From NCBI GenBank assembly GCA_004144595.1, contig SEEM01000010.1:1-64000 (forward strand): DNA of 64,000 nt, written 5' to 3'. This stretch comes from Hyphomicrobiales bacterium (lineage in GTDB: Bacteria; Pseudomonadota; Alphaproteobacteria; Rhizobiales; Beijerinckiaceae). The notes under the pieces are model-generated. The model saw nothing but the letters and a program-made list of their open reading frames with translations. It did no database searches and was not told the origin of the DNA. This document shows, in pieces, positions 16,374 to 25,660 of this stretch (its first letter is position 1; each line of letters starts with the position of its first letter). The translations under genes and the position numbers were made by a program.

Positions 16374-17615
16374 TCAGTTCAGGCTGGCGCGCTTCATGAA
16401 GGCGCCGCCCTTCATGATGACCGGCATGTGCCGGCCCTGGCGGGTGAGCAGCGAGAGGTCCTTCAGCGGATCGCCATCGACGACGATCAGGTCGGCATGG
16501 GCGCCGGCCGCGACGGTGCCGATCAGGCCTTCCATCTTCAGGAGCTTCGCCGCGACATGGGTTGCCGAGGCGATAACCTCATGTGCCGGCAGGGCGCGGC
16601 CGCGGATCACGAACTCTTCCGACTGATACTTGTGCATCTCGCCAAGCAGGTCGCTGCCATAGGCCATTGTGAGGCCGGCCTTCTTCATGATCGCGAGCGA
16701 TTCCATGCCGGCCGAGCGCACGACATCGACCTTGGCGACGGAGTCCGGCGGGAAGCCGAGCTTCGGCCCGTCCGAGACCAGCTTGTCGTAGGTTACCAGC
16801 GTCGGGACCGCGACCGCACCCTTCGAAGCCGCGAGCTTCGCCGTCTCGGCCTGGATCAGGTTGCAATGCTCCAGCGAATGCACGCCGGCCTCGACGCAGC
16901 GGCGGATGGCGTCGTCGGTATAGACATGGGCCGAGACATAGGTGCCGGCCATCCGGGCTTCCTCGACCACGGCCTCCAGCTCGCTCACAGAGAAGCCGAG
17001 GAAATGGATCGGGTCGGTCGGCGAGGCGCAGCCGCCATTGGCCATGATCTTGATAAAGTCGGCCCCGCCCTTCAGCTCCTCGCGCGCGGCACGGCGGACC
17101 TGGTCGACGCCGTCGCAGATGCGGCCGAGCGCGCCGAGGCGATGGCGCTCGATCACGCTCGGGCGGTCGTCATAACGGCCGCGGAAATCGGCATGGCCAC
17201 CGGTCTGGCTCAGCGCTTTGCCGGAGATCACAAGGCGCGGCGTTGGGAAATCGCCTTCCTCGGTCGCCTGCTTCAGGCCGAAATCGGCGCCGCCGACGTC
17301 GCGCACCGTGGTGAATCCGCGCATCAACATCGCCCGCATGATCCCAAGCGAGCGGGCCATGACCAGCGAATCCGGCAGACGGGAATTCGCGCCGAGATCG
17401 GCGACGCCGGCGACGACATGGACATGGGCGTCGATCAGGCCGGGCATCAGCGTCCTGCCCTTGAGATCGACGACCTTGGCCTTCGCCGAGGTCACGGATT
17501 TCCCGACCTCGCGGATGGTGCCGCCCTCGACGAGGACGCTGACGGGCGCGCTTGCTTCCGGCGCCGAGCCGTCGACGATGCGGGCATTGGTGAAGAGGGT
17601 GGAAGCCACGGGCAT
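16374..17615 (-). CDS. Metal-dependent amidohydrolase (imidazolonepropionase/Xaa-Pro-type carboxypeptidase group)
   Basis: The 413-residue cytoplasmic hydrolase starts at MPVASTLFTNARIVDG; the upstream extension is not conserved in character. It has the amidohydrolase-superfamily landmarks: HVHV after MPGLIDA (metal site 1, about residue 69), GGHADF, a lysine in GADFIKIMANGG, HVYTDDAI, HSLEHCN and the catalytic aspartate in MAYGSDLLGE. Members act on dipeptides or cyclic amides. It is the last gene of the TetR/ABC importer operon (28 bp after the GAF gene), so it may process what that importer brings in. The substrate is not known. Confidence 0.88.
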   Translation of the reverse strand: MPVASTLFTNARIVDGSAPEASAPVSVLVEGGTIREVGKSVTSAKAKVVDLKGRTLMPGLIDAHVHVVAGVADLGANSRLPDSLVMARSLGIMRAMLMRGFTTVRDVGGADFGLKQATEEGDFPTPRLVISGKALSQTGGHADFRGRYDDRPSVIERHRLGALGRICDGVDQVRRAAREELKGGADFIKIMANGGCASPTDPIHFLGFSVSELEAVVEEARMAGTYVSAHVYTDDAIRRCVEAGVHSLEHCNLIQAETAKLAASKGAVAVPTLVTYDKLVSDGPKLGFPPDSVAKVDVVRSAGMESLAIMKKAGLTMAYGSDLLGEMHKYQSEEFVIRGRALPAHEVIASATHVAAKLLKMEGLIGTVAAGAHADLIVVDGDPLKDLSLLTRQGRHMPVIMKGGAFMKRASLN

Positions 17616-17643
17616 GTTCCTTCGGACAATCGAAAGGGAGAGA

Positions 17644-18132
17644 TCAGGCGGCCTTGTTGGCGGCGCGTGCGGCGAGGAAGGCGGGCACCAGCAGCGGCGC
17701 GAGGCGCTCGACCGGCGCGACATGCTCCTCGCGGTAGTGGTGCTCGGGCGCGAGCAGGTTGATCGTGCCGACGACCTTGCCGTCGTAGATCGCCGGGATG
17801 TTGATGACGGAGCCCAGCCCCATGCTCTCGATCAGCTCATGGTCGAAGAAGGCCCAGCGGATGCCGGCCTTGTCCTTGCCGAGATAGGGCTGGCGGCCGT
17901 CCAGCACATGCTTGCCCCAGGGCGTCGGGCCCATCGTCTTGCGACCGGAGACCGGATACTCGTCCGGCCGGTTGGAATAGATCCGCGCGACCTCCTGCCC
18001 ATCGACATAGAGCAACGTGAACAGCTCATGGCCGACGAGGCGGCGAGTGATGTTCTCGAAGGCCTTGAACACGGTGTCGGGCTGGCCGGGCTCCCTAAAG
18101 AGGGCGGAGAGGGTGGCGAGATCGTCGGACAT
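17644..18132 (-). CDS. Stand-alone GAF domain protein
   Basis: The 162-residue protein consists of a single GAF domain (about residues 20-155): FTLLYVDGQEVARIYSNRP, a WAFFDHELIESMGLGSVINI core and GTINLLAPEHHY. No kinase, cyclase or DNA-binding part is attached. GAF domains bind small molecules, and one alone in a catabolic operon may be a solute sensor or a divergent enzyme. It lies 15 bp after livM and 28 bp before the amidohydrolase, so it is translated from the same message. Its role is unknown. Confidence 0.85.
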   Translation of the reverse strand: MSDDLATLSALFREPGQPDTVFKAFENITRRLVGHELFTLLYVDGQEVARIYSNRPDEYPVSGRKTMGPTPWGKHVLDGRQPYLGKDKAGIRWAFFDHELIESMGLGSVINIPAIYDGKVVGTINLLAPEHHYREEHVAPVERLAPLLVPAFLAARAANKAA

Positions 18133-18147
18133 GGGCAGGCCTTCGGT

Positions 18148-19059
18148 TCAAGCGGCGGTCGGAGGAACCGGCGCCTTCGGGATGCGCTCGGGCAGGATGC
18201 CTTGCGGCTTGAGATGCAGGACGAGGATGAGGGCGATGCCGATCAGCATTTCGCGTAGCGCAGCAAGCTGGACCGGCTGCAGGCCCGGCACCCATTCGGT
18301 GACGAAGCGTGTCGCCTCCAGGAAGATCACGACGAGATAGGCACCGAGCACGGCACCGCTCGGCCGCCCGACGCCGCCGGCGGTGACGGCGAGGAAGATG
18401 TAGATCGTGATCAGCGGCTGGAAATGGTCCGGCGAGACATAGGATTGGAAATGCGCGTAGAGCGCGCCCGCCAGCGCCGCGATCGCGGCTGAGAGCGCGA
18501 AGGCCTGGAGCTTGAAGCGCAGCACCGGCTTGCCGGCGAAGGACGCGAGCTGCTGGTCCTCACGGATCGCCTTCAGCGCCCGGCCGTAGGGCGAGACGTC
18601 GAGCCGGCGCAGCAATGCCCAGACGATGACCAGCACCAGCGTGGCGAGGCCGAGATAGAAATAGGCGAAGTTCTGCGTGCCCATCTCTGCCTTGAGCGGC
18701 GCCTTGATGCCGGAGATGCCGTCCGAGCCATTGGTCAGCCAGCGCTCGTTGAGGGCGACGAGCCGGATCACCTCGGCGAAGCCGAGCGTGACGATGGCGA
18801 GATAGTCGTCGCGTAGCCTGAGCGTCGCGAAGGTGACGACGAGGCCGACGGCAGCACCGACAAGAAGCGCCGCGCCCCAGCCGATCAGGACCGGCGCGCC
18901 GGCGCCCGTCGTCAAGGCCGAGGCATAGGCGCCGACCGCGAAGAAGCCGGCGAGGCCGAGATTGACGAGGCCGGCGCTGCCCCAGATCAGGTTCAGGCTC
19001 AGCGCGAGCAGGCCGTAGATGGCGCAGAGTGTCAGGGTGAAGATCAGATAGGACAGCAT
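18148..19059 (-). CDS. livM: Branched-chain amino acid-type ABC permease LivM
   Basis: The 303-residue membrane protein has about nine hydrophobic segments. The start MLSYLIFTLTLCAIYGLLAL overlaps the livH stop by one base (TGATG). LivM family markers are LRLRDDYLAIVTLGFAEVIR and the ATPase-contact loop ALKAIREDQQLASFAGKPV. It pairs with LivH in the inner membrane. The solute may be a branched-chain amino acid, another amino acid or a peptide-like compound; the downstream amidohydrolase argues for caution. Confidence 0.93.
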   Translation of the reverse strand: MLSYLIFTLTLCAIYGLLALSLNLIWGSAGLVNLGLAGFFAVGAYASALTTGAGAPVLIGWGAALLVGAAVGLVVTFATLRLRDDYLAIVTLGFAEVIRLVALNERWLTNGSDGISGIKAPLKAEMGTQNFAYFYLGLATLVLVIVWALLRRLDVSPYGRALKAIREDQQLASFAGKPVLRFKLQAFALSAAIAALAGALYAHFQSYVSPDHFQPLITIYIFLAVTAGGVGRPSGAVLGAYLVVIFLEATRFVTEWVPGLQPVQLAALREMLIGIALILVLHLKPQGILPERIPKAPVPPTAA

Positions 19060-19922
19060 CAGGCGGCCCTTTCCCCGAGCAGGCCGCGCGGGCGGAAGGT
19101 GAGCATCAGCAGGATCGCGACGAAGCCGACGCCGGTCCGATAGGTCGCAGGCACCACGAGCAGCGCCAGCTCCTCGGCGATGCCGAGCATCAGCGCGCCG
19201 GCGACCGCTCCGGGGATCGAGCCGAGCCCGCCGAGCACGGCGGCGGCGAAGACCGAGAGCAGCACGCGATAGCCGGTGAGCGGGTCGATCGAGGTATCCA
19301 ATCCGATCAGCACGCCGCCGACGCCGGTCAGCCCCGCGCCGAGGAACAGCGTGACGATGGCGATCTTGGCGGGATCGATGCCCTTGAGCCGGGCGAGATC
19401 GGGATTGTCGGCGACGGCGCGCATCGCCTTGCCGAAGCGGGTATAGCGCAGGAACAGGAACATCGCCGCCATGATCAAGACGGCGAGCAGCAGGCTCTGG
19501 AGCTGCTGCGGGCCGATGCGCAGGTCGCCGAAGCGCATGTCGCGCGCGATCGGCAGGTCGTAGCCGCGCATCTCGTTGCCGAAGATGAAGCGGACGATGT
19601 TCTCCAGCACGAGATTGAGCGCGATCGAAGCGATGGCCACGATCAGCGCGCCGTTGTTGCGAAGGCGCTTCAGCGAGGTCTCCTCGGCGACGACGCCGAC
19701 GAACCCCGTCACCGCGAAGGCGACGAGGAGCGCTGCCGGTATCGGCAAACCCATCGCGACATTCGCCCACCAGGCCGCGAAGGCGCCGATGGTGGCATAG
19801 GCCGCGATCGCGAAGTTCGGATAGCGCAGCACCGCGAAGATGGCGGAGAAGCCGATGGCCGGGACGGCGATCAGCGTCCCGGTCATCACCCCGTTGATGA
19901 GCGCCTGCAACAACTGGCTCAC
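19059..19922 (-). CDS. livH: Branched-chain amino acid-type ABC permease LivH
   Basis: The 287-residue permease starts at GTG 19922 (VSQLLQALINGVMTGTLIAV), overlapping the binding-protein stop as GTGA. This coupling and the protein's normal length decided the start over the longer open frame. LivH markers include IFAVLRYPNFAIAAYATIGA, the EAA-like segment FGKAMRAVADNPDLARLKGI and VLGGLGSIPGAVAGAL. It forms a heterodimeric channel with LivM. Confidence 0.93.
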   Translation of the reverse strand: MSQLLQALINGVMTGTLIAVPAIGFSAIFAVLRYPNFAIAAYATIGAFAAWWANVAMGLPIPAALLVAFAVTGFVGVVAEETSLKRLRNNGALIVAIASIALNLVLENIVRFIFGNEMRGYDLPIARDMRFGDLRIGPQQLQSLLLAVLIMAAMFLFLRYTRFGKAMRAVADNPDLARLKGIDPAKIAIVTLFLGAGLTGVGGVLIGLDTSIDPLTGYRVLLSVFAAAVLGGLGSIPGAVAGALMLGIAEELALLVVPATYRTGVGFVAILLMLTFRPRGLLGERAA

Positions 19923-21124
19923 GCGATCTTCACCAGCGTCAGCTTGCCTGATTGCACCTGCTCGTAGCGGAACTGGCAATCGGCGATGTCGCCGGTCTCG
20001 GTGAAGTCGCAGGGACCGCTGGCGCCGTCATAGTCGACCGGCTGCTTGGCGGCGATGGCCTTGAGCCCGTCGATGGCGTTGTCGACCTTGGCGCCGCCCG
20101 GCGCCTGGCTGATCTTGCGCACCGCGTCCTTGATCGCGGTGCCCGAGCTATCGCCGGCGATGGCGATCGCCATCAGGATCAGGTTGATCTGGTCGTAGAC
20201 CTGGGTGGTGTACGGATCGGGCGAGGCGACGCCGATCATCTTGACCAGCCGCGCATAGGCCTTGGAGCCTTCGGCCGGCGAGGGCGCGATGGTGAAGGTC
20301 TTGTCGACCACCTCGGCCGGCACGCTCTCGACCAGCTTCTGGTTGACCGCGTAGCCGAAGGCGACCTTCAGCCCGCCATAGCCGGCGCGATAGGCGTCCT
20401 TCAGCATGACGGCGGTGTCGGGCGTGTAGCCGCCGAAGATGATCGCATCGGGCTTGAAGCGCAGCACCTCGTCGATCTCGCTGCGATAGGCCGGCTTCTT
20501 GTCGTCATAGATCAGCGAGCCGGTCTCGCCGCCGGCCTTCTTCACGGCCTCGGTGATGTTGTCGAACTGGCTCTTGGCGAAGGGCGTCTGCGGCGAGAGG
20601 AAGAAGACGCGCTTGGCTTTCTCGGCGACGCAGAACTCGCCGAACTTGCGGCCCTGGAGCGTCGTGTTCGGCTGGGTGCGGATCAGGTAGCCCTGATGCG
20701 GCAGCTGCGTGATCGAATCGGCGCCCGAGACGGTGGCGAGGAAGGTCTTCGACTCCCAGCACAGCGGTGCGACGGCGGTCGTGACCGAAGAAGCCCAGGT
20801 CCCGAGGATGGCCGAGACTTTGTCCACATCGATCAGCTTGCGGGCGGCGCGCACGCCGGCTTCCGGATTGGTCTGGTCGTCTTCCGAGATCAGCTCGACC
20901 TTGCGGCCGAGCACGCCGCCGGCGGCATTGACCTCGTCGACGACGGCCTTCACCGCCTTGACCATGACCGGGCCATAAGGGCCGCCGGCGCCGGTGAGCG
21001 GCGTCAGCGTGCCGATGCGGATCGGCGCGCCCTGGGCGAGCGCACGGCTGGGCAGGGCGGAGAGGCCGGCCAACGCGGCGGCGCCTGCCAGAAGGGTGCG
21101 GCGGTCGGTCGTGAACTCGGTCAT
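19919..21124 (-). CDS. Branched-chain amino acid-type periplasmic binding protein
   Basis: The 401-residue type I periplasmic binding protein (Leu/Ile/Val-binding superfamily) has a twin-arginine-like leader (DRRTLLAGAAALAGLSAL ... ALAQ). The mature protein begins near APIRIGTLTPLTGAGGPYGP. Later blocks, LISEDDQTNPEAGVRAARKL and IIFGGYTPDTAVMLKDA, are typical of the superfamily. It is placed between the two ATPase genes and the permeases, which is an ordinary liv order. The ligand is unknown. Confidence 0.92.
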   Translation of the reverse strand: MTEFTTDRRTLLAGAAALAGLSALPSRALAQGAPIRIGTLTPLTGAGGPYGPVMVKAVKAVVDEVNAAGGVLGRKVELISEDDQTNPEAGVRAARKLIDVDKVSAILGTWASSVTTAVAPLCWESKTFLATVSGADSITQLPHQGYLIRTQPNTTLQGRKFGEFCVAEKAKRVFFLSPQTPFAKSQFDNITEAVKKAGGETGSLIYDDKKPAYRSEIDEVLRFKPDAIIFGGYTPDTAVMLKDAYRAGYGGLKVAFGYAVNQKLVESVPAEVVDKTFTIAPSPAEGSKAYARLVKMIGVASPDPYTTQVYDQINLILMAIAIAGDSSGTAIKDAVRKISQAPGGAKVDNAIDGLKAIAAKQPVDYDGASGPCDFTETGDIADCQFRYEQVQSGKLTLVKIA

Positions 21125-21168
21125 GCTGTTCCCCTGTCGTCTTGTTGGCTTGCTGTCGTATCGTCGTC

Positions 21169-21891
21169 CTAGCCGCCGAGAAAGAGGCGGCGGATTTCGG
21201 GATCGGTGGCGAGCGCGGGACCCGCGCCTTCGCGGCTGTTGCGGCCGGAGACCAGCACATAGCCGCGCGTCGAGATCTGCAGCGCTTCGAGCGCATGCTG
21301 CTCGACCATCAGGATCGGCAGGCCGCCCTTGTTGAGCGCGACGATCGCATCGAACAACTCGTCGGCGGCCTTGGGCGAGAGCCCGGCCGTCGGCTCGTCC
21401 AGCAGGAGCAGGGCAGGAGCGTTCATCAGCCCCATCGCCATGGCCAGGATCTGGCGCTGGCCGCCCGAGAGCGTGCGCGCCAGCGCCTTGCGCTTCTCCG
21501 CCAGCATCGGGTAGCGCGCATACATCTCCTCTGCGCGCGCCCCGACCTTGGCGGGCTCCTGGAAGCCGCTGATCTCCAGGTTTTCGGCGACCGTCATCGC
21601 GCCGAAGACATTGCGCTCCTGCGGCACGAAGCCGATGCCGGCCCTGGCGCGGCCGAGCGCGTTCTCGCGGGTGACGTCGCCGCCCTTGAGCCGGATCGTG
21701 CCTTCGCGCGCCTGGACGAGGCCGGCGATGGTCTTGAGCAGCGTCGACTTGCCGGCGCCGTTAGGGCCTATGATCGAGACGATCTCGCCCGGCGCGATCC
21801 TGAGCGATGTGCCCTTCAGGATCTGCTCGGCCGCGCCATAGCCGGCGACGACGCCGTCGATGGCGAGCAATTCGCCCTGTGCCGCGCTCAA
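21169..21891 (-). CDS. livF: Branched-chain amino acid-type ABC ATPase LivF
   Basis: The 240-residue ATPase has Walker A GPNGAGKST, PQERNVFGAMTVAENL, signature LSGGQRQ, Walker B LLLLDEPTAGLSP and MVEQHALEAL. The start is taken as TTG 21891 because it overlaps the livG stop (TTGA), in line with the 4-nt overlaps elsewhere in this operon. The longer open frame upstream reads as livG shadow. It energises the importer together with LivG. Confidence 0.9.
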   Translation of the reverse strand: MSAAQGELLAIDGVVAGYGAAEQILKGTSLRIAPGEIVSIIGPNGAGKSTLLKTIAGLVQAREGTIRLKGGDVTRENALGRARAGIGFVPQERNVFGAMTVAENLEISGFQEPAKVGARAEEMYARYPMLAEKRKALARTLSGGQRQILAMAMGLMNAPALLLLDEPTAGLSPKAADELFDAIVALNKGGLPILMVEQHALEALQISTRGYVLVSGRNSREGAGPALATDPEIRRLFLGG

Positions 21892-22652
21892 TGACGCCTC
21901 CCGAGATAGGCTTCCTGTACGTGGGTATCGGCTGCGACCTCGTCGAACGACCCTTGCGTCAGCGTCTTGCCCTCGGCCATGACGATGACGGGCGCACACA
22001 GCTTCCTGATCAGCCCCATGTCGTGCTCGATCAGGCAGATGGTCAGCCCGTCGCGGTTGAGTGCGACGAGATGCGCGGCGATCTCTTCTGTGAGGCTCGG
22101 ATTGACGCCGGCCATCGGCTCGTCGAGCAGCAGCAGCTTCGGCTCGGCCATCAGCGCGCGGCCGATCTCGACCAGCTTCTTCTGGCCGCCGGAAAGGGCG
22201 GTGACGGGATTGTCGAGCACATGGTCGAGCTTCAGGCGGCGGGCGATGCCGAAGGCGCGTTCGGACAATTCCGCCTCGCGTCGCTTGGCTCCGCCCGTGC
22301 CGATCAACCCGGCCAGCAGGCCCTCGCCCGGCTGGTCGGCGCCATAGAGCATCAGGTGCTGGAAGACGCTGAGCTTGGGAAAGCCGCGCGCCAGCTGGAA
22401 CGAACGCACCAGCCCCGCCGCGACGAGCTTCTCCGGCGGCATCCCCGCCGTCTCGGTCGCGCCGAGCCGGACCGACCCGGCCTGCGGCCGGTAAAGCCCG
22501 GAGACCGCGTTGAACAAGGTCGACTTGCCGGCGCCGTTCGGGCCGATCAACCCCGTGAAGGAGCCTTGGGGCACCGCGAAATCGACGCCGCGCAGCACCT
22601 GCACGCCGTAGAAGCCGAGCTTCAGCCCCTGGATGGTCAATGCTGCCGTCAT
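21888..22652 (-). CDS. livG: Branched-chain amino acid-type ABC ATPase LivG
   Basis: The 254-residue ATPase begins MTAALTIQGLKLGFYGVQVL at 22652, overlapping the TetR stop by 4 nt. It has Walker A GPNGAGKST, the LivG-type Q-loop region LVRSFQLARGFPKLSVFQHL, signature LSGGQKK, Walker B LLLLDEPMAGVNP and LIEHDMGLI. It is coupled to the regulator gene in front and livF behind. Confidence 0.93.
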   Translation of the reverse strand: MTAALTIQGLKLGFYGVQVLRGVDFAVPQGSFTGLIGPNGAGKSTLFNAVSGLYRPQAGSVRLGATETAGMPPEKLVAAGLVRSFQLARGFPKLSVFQHLMLYGADQPGEGLLAGLIGTGGAKRREAELSERAFGIARRLKLDHVLDNPVTALSGGQKKLVEIGRALMAEPKLLLLDEPMAGVNPSLTEEIAAHLVALNRDGLTICLIEHDMGLIRKLCAPVIVMAEGKTLTQGSFDEVAADTHVQEAYLGRRH

Positions 22653-23305
22653 GCCATCGCCGTCTTGCGCCGGCCGGCGAGGGCGGCCGCCGGTTTCATC
22701 GGAAAATGCTGCCTGATCTGCTGCTTCCAGAAGCCGAGAAGCCCATCGTAATAGGAGGGATCGTTCGACCGCAGCACGGTCTGGCTGATCATGCCGCGGA
22801 CCAGGCACATCGTGGCGTTCATGACTGTCCGGGTGTGGTCCGGATCTGCGCCGGCGCGGGCGGCGAGCGCCGTCCAGATCGCATCGAGGCCCGCATGGAA
22901 AGCCTTGACCGTCGGGACGAGCTCGGCGCGGAAAGCCGGGTTGTGGCGGGCTTCCGGCAGGTATTCCATCGTCACGTAGAACAGCCGGTCGTCCATCATC
23001 CGCCAGATGTAGTCGACGATCTCGTCGCTGGAGCCGCCTCGCTCCATGAAATCTTCTGCGAAGCGGTGAAGGTCGCGGGTCGTCTTGCCCAGCATGTCGG
23101 CGACGGAAGCGCTGATGATCGCCTCGCGGCCGGTGAAGTGGTGGGTCAGCGCGCCCCTGGAGACGCCGGCTAGCCGGGCGATTTCGGGGGTCGTGGTACG
23201 AGCCAGCCCCTGGTCATGCAGCAGGTCGATCGTCGCGTTCATCAGCCGCGCGGATGTCTCTGCGCTGCGTTCCTTCTGCGATCGCCGCTTGCCGGTGCTG
23301 CTCAT
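22649..23305 (-). CDS. TetR-family transcriptional regulator
   Basis: The 218-residue protein has an N-terminal TetR helix-turn-helix (about 18-65: TPEIARLAGVSRGALTHHFT) and a helical ligand domain with the TetR_C-type SNDPSYYDGLLGFW near its end. It is the first gene of the importer operon (ATGA overlap with livG), so it most likely represses its own operon until the transported or processed compound appears. A palindrome about 50 bp upstream of its start is a candidate operator. Confidence 0.92.
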   Translation of the reverse strand: MSSTGKRRSQKERSAETSARLMNATIDLLHDQGLARTTTPEIARLAGVSRGALTHHFTGREAIISASVADMLGKTTRDLHRFAEDFMERGGSSDEIVDYIWRMMDDRLFYVTMEYLPEARHNPAFRAELVPTVKAFHAGLDAIWTALAARAGADPDHTRTVMNATMCLVRGMISQTVLRSNDPSYYDGLLGFWKQQIRQHFPMKPAAALAGRRKTAMA

Positions 23306-23353
23306 GCCGATCCCGTTTTCCTGACGATAGCGAAACGGTGCGGCTTCATTTAC

Positions 23354-23379
23354 AAACAGTCAAGCCTGTTTTTGAACAG
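23354..23379 (-). promoter_or_regulatory. Candidate TetR operator upstream of the importer operon
   Basis: AAACAG-N6-CTGTTT (23354-23371) overlaps a second inverted repeat CTGTT-N4-AACAG (23366-23379), giving three related half-sites. On the minus strand a TTGACT hexamer lies within it, but no clear -10 was found. Position and symmetry fit autoregulation by the TetR protein. Confidence 0.45.
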
Positions 23380-23421
23380 CGCGGCCTCGCTCTCACTACC
23401 GGACGAAGGGCAGTCCACACC

Positions 23422-23519
23422 CGTCATGGTCGGGCTTGTCCCGACCATCCACGTCTTCGCTTCGTCGATCACATGCAGTGTTCAAGACGTGGACGCTCGC
23501 CACAAGGGCGAGCATGACG
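23422..23519 (+). repeat. Palindromic intergenic repeat, copy 2 of 3
   Basis: The element runs from CGTCATGGTCGGGCTTGTCC to GGCGAGCATGACG. It has three nested hairpins: ATGGTCGGG/CCCGACCAT, CCACGTCTT/AAGACGTGG and CGCTCGCC/GGCGAGC. It lies in the gap between the M15-like peptidase stop and the TetR operator and matches copy 3 at 40450-40542 almost throughout except for the central loop. Confidence 0.9.
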
Positions 23520-23555
23520 AGCCGGCACGGCGCCGCGGCCGCGGCGGCGGCGAAT

Positions 23556-24248
23556 CTACCAGGGCCGCCGCGGCCCGGTGTCGATATGGATCAGGCCGTT
23601 CCAGTAGACATGGTTGCCGCCGACCTCGGGCAGGGCACGCACCCATTCCAGCACGAGTCGCGGCCTGACGCCGGGGACGCGGAAATCCATCGCCTGGCAG
23701 CCCTTGTGATAGGAGCCGCGCCGGGCGCGCCAGGGCGGCCGCCAGGTCGAGGTCACCTTAACCGCCCCGTACTTGTCGGCGATCTTGCCGAGGATCAGCT
23801 TCAACTCCTGCGGCAGGCAGGCGGTCGAGGTGCCGGGATCGGTCGAGATGCCCGGCCGTTCCGCTTTCTCGTTCGGGTCGAAATCCGGCTCGGCGCCGGC
23901 TTTCTGGCCCGGCGTCAGCTTCGGCCACTCGACGCCCTCGTCGTCATCGGGCTCGCCGGGATTGGGCGGCGTGGCGGCTGCCGGCGGGGTTTCCGGCGCC
24001 GGCGTTGCGGGTGGCGTCTCCTGGGAGGAGGCCGGCACTGGCGTATCGGGCGCGGAAGCGCGCGGCGTCGGCGGCGGCACGATGATCGGAGGCAGCTTCG
24101 GTGTGCCCGCGAGGTCCAGGTCGAACGGCCGCTGCGGCGGCAATGGCGCGCGCACAGGCTCGCCCTCCTGCGCGCTGGCTGCGGCTGTCGAGAGCATCAG
24201 GGCGAGCGCCGACATGGCCAGCGCGCGCTGGAGGCAGGCCGGGCTCAT
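23556..24248 (-). CDS. Secreted M15-like (YcbK/D-Ala carboxypeptidase fold) protein with proline-rich linker
   Basis: The 230-residue protein starts [19 protein letters not shown] with a signal peptide cleaved after ASAQ. A long Pro/Ala/Thr-rich linker (about residues 30-125) precedes a compact C-terminal domain. That domain has [13 protein letters not shown] and LIHIDTG, spaced like the zinc ligands H, D and H of the M15/YcbK peptidase group, which cut or trim peptidoglycan. ATG 24248 was preferred over 24269 for the better signal peptide. It is divergent from nuoA. A cell-envelope role is likely; activity is untested. Confidence 0.75.
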   Translation of the reverse strand: MSPACLQRALAMSALALMLSTAAASAQEGEPVRAPLPPQRPFDLDLAGTPKLPPIIVPPPTPRASAPDTPVPASSQETPPATPAPETPPAAATPPNPGEPDDDEGVEWPKLTPGQKAGAEPDFDPNEKAERPGISTDPGTSTACLPQELKLILGKIADKYGAVKVTSTWRPPWRARRGSYHKGCQAMDFRVPGVRPRLVLEWVRALPEVGGNHVYWNGLIHIDTGPRRPW

Positions 24249-24576
24249 CGCGTGGCCGGGCGCCCGCAAAAGAACGGCTGACGGGCAGAGCGGGGATCAC
24301 GAAACATCGAAGGCCTTTCGGGAAGAACGCTCGCACAGCCGGCAACGATTCGGCACAGTGAACGGATTGCTGCCGCTGCCGCATGCCGAAAGCAGGCGGT
24401 TTTGTCGATTTTTCGCCGCTGCATGGCAGGGCTGTGGCGAGACGTGGCCGGATTTTGCCCTAATCTGCGCTGGGTTCAACCCGGATACGGCGATTGTGCG
24501 GCGCGGCGGAGTCTTGCTTCATTCTAATCGAGGGTCTAAGCGACTGGGACAGCGAGCCGCGCCACGGCCGCCTGAA
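24249..24576. other. Divergent intergenic region between the peptidase gene and nuoA
   Basis: This 328-bp gap must hold the promoters of both genes. On the plus strand TTGCTT (24514-24519) with TAAGCG 17 bp later is a weak candidate for the nuo operon. No operator palindrome, RNA gene or ORF with coding character was recognised. Confidence 0.4.
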
Positions 24577-24969
24577 ATGAGTTCGACCATGCAAGCAGCC
24601 ACGGTGCCTTCCATTCTGAGCGACTACCTGCCTCTGGTGCTGTTCATCGGCGTCTCGGCGGTCATCGGCCTGGCCCTGCTCATCGCGCCCTTCGCGATCG
24701 CCTATTCCAAGCCGGACGCGGAAAAGCTCTCGGCCTATGAATGCGGTTTCAACGCCTTCGACGATGCCCGCATGAAGTTCGACGTCAGGTTCTATCTGGT
24801 CGCGATTCTCTTCATCATCTTCGATCTCGAGGTCGCGTTCCTGTTCCCCTGGGCCGTCGCCTTTGGTGGCCTTGGCTGGTATGGTTTCTGGTCGATGATG
24901 ATCTTTCTCGGCGTGCTCACCGTGGGCTTCATCTACGAGTGGCGCAAGGGCGCGCTGGAGTGGGACTGA
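24577..24969 (+). CDS. nuoA: NADH-quinone oxidoreductase subunit A
   Basis: The 130-residue membrane subunit of complex I has three transmembrane helices and the family signature [20 protein letters not shown] followed by [14 protein letters not shown]. It is the first gene of the nuo operon. Two starts are possible, 24577 (used) and 24589; neither has a strong ribosome binding site. Confidence 0.97.
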   Translation: MSSTMQAATVPSILSDYLPLVLFIGVSAVIGLALLIAPFAIAYSKPDAEKLSAYECGFNAFDDARMKFDVRFYLVAILFIIFDLEVAFLFPWAVAFGGLGWYGFWSMMIFLGVLTVGFIYEWRKGALEWD

Positions 24970-25034
24970 CTGTCGGGTTGCGAGGCGGCGCTCCGCATTC
25001 GATCCGGCAGGCAAAGGTTCACAAGGATTAGGTT

Positions 25035-25619
25035 ATGGCAATCACAGCGATCGATCGTGGTGATCCGCTCGTTGCGCAGGCGCCGAGGGGTTTGCTCGGT
25101 CCGGACGGCAAGCCGTTGGGGACGCGTGATCCGTTCTTCGTCGAGATCAACAACGAACTGGCCGACAAGGGCTTCCTCGTCACCGCGACCGACGATCTGA
25201 TCAACTGGGCCCGCACCGGCTCGCTGATGTGGATGACCTTCGGTCTCGCCTGCTGCGCCGTCGAGATGATGCAGCTCTCGATGCCCCGCTACGATGTCGA
25301 GCGCTTCGGCTTCGCGCCGCGCGCCTCACCGCGCCAGTCGGACGTGATGATCGTTGCGGGCACGCTGACCAACAAGATGGCTCCCGCTCTGCGCAAGGTC
25401 TACGACCAGATGCCGGAGCCGCGCTACGTCATCTCGATGGGCTCCTGCGCCAACGGCGGCGGCTACTACCATTACAGCTATTCGGTGGTGCGCGGTTGCG
25501 ACCGCATCGTCCCGATCGACATCTATGTCCCGGGCTGCCCGCCGACGGCAGAGGCGCTGCTCTACGGCGTCCTGCTGCTGCAGAAGAAGATCCGCCGCAC
25601 CGGCACGATCGAGCGCTGA
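25035..25619 (+). CDS. nuoB: NADH-quinone oxidoreductase subunit B
   Basis: The 194-residue peripheral-arm subunit binds cluster N2, the last iron-sulfur centre before quinone. The ligands are visible: adjacent cysteines in [11 protein letters not shown], one in MGSCANGGG and one in [10 protein letters not shown]. The N-terminal 35 residues are a variable extension. It is 65 bp downstream of nuoA. Confidence 0.97.
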   Translation: MAITAIDRGDPLVAQAPRGLLGPDGKPLGTRDPFFVEINNELADKGFLVTATDDLINWARTGSLMWMTFGLACCAVEMMQLSMPRYDVERFGFAPRASPRQSDVMIVAGTLTNKMAPALRKVYDQMPEPRYVISMGSCANGGGYYHYSYSVVRGCDRIVPIDIYVPGCPPTAEALLYGVLLLQKKIRRTGTIER

Positions 25620-25660
25620 GCGCTCTTTCGGTCGATGCTGCAGGCGATGAAGGTGAGACG

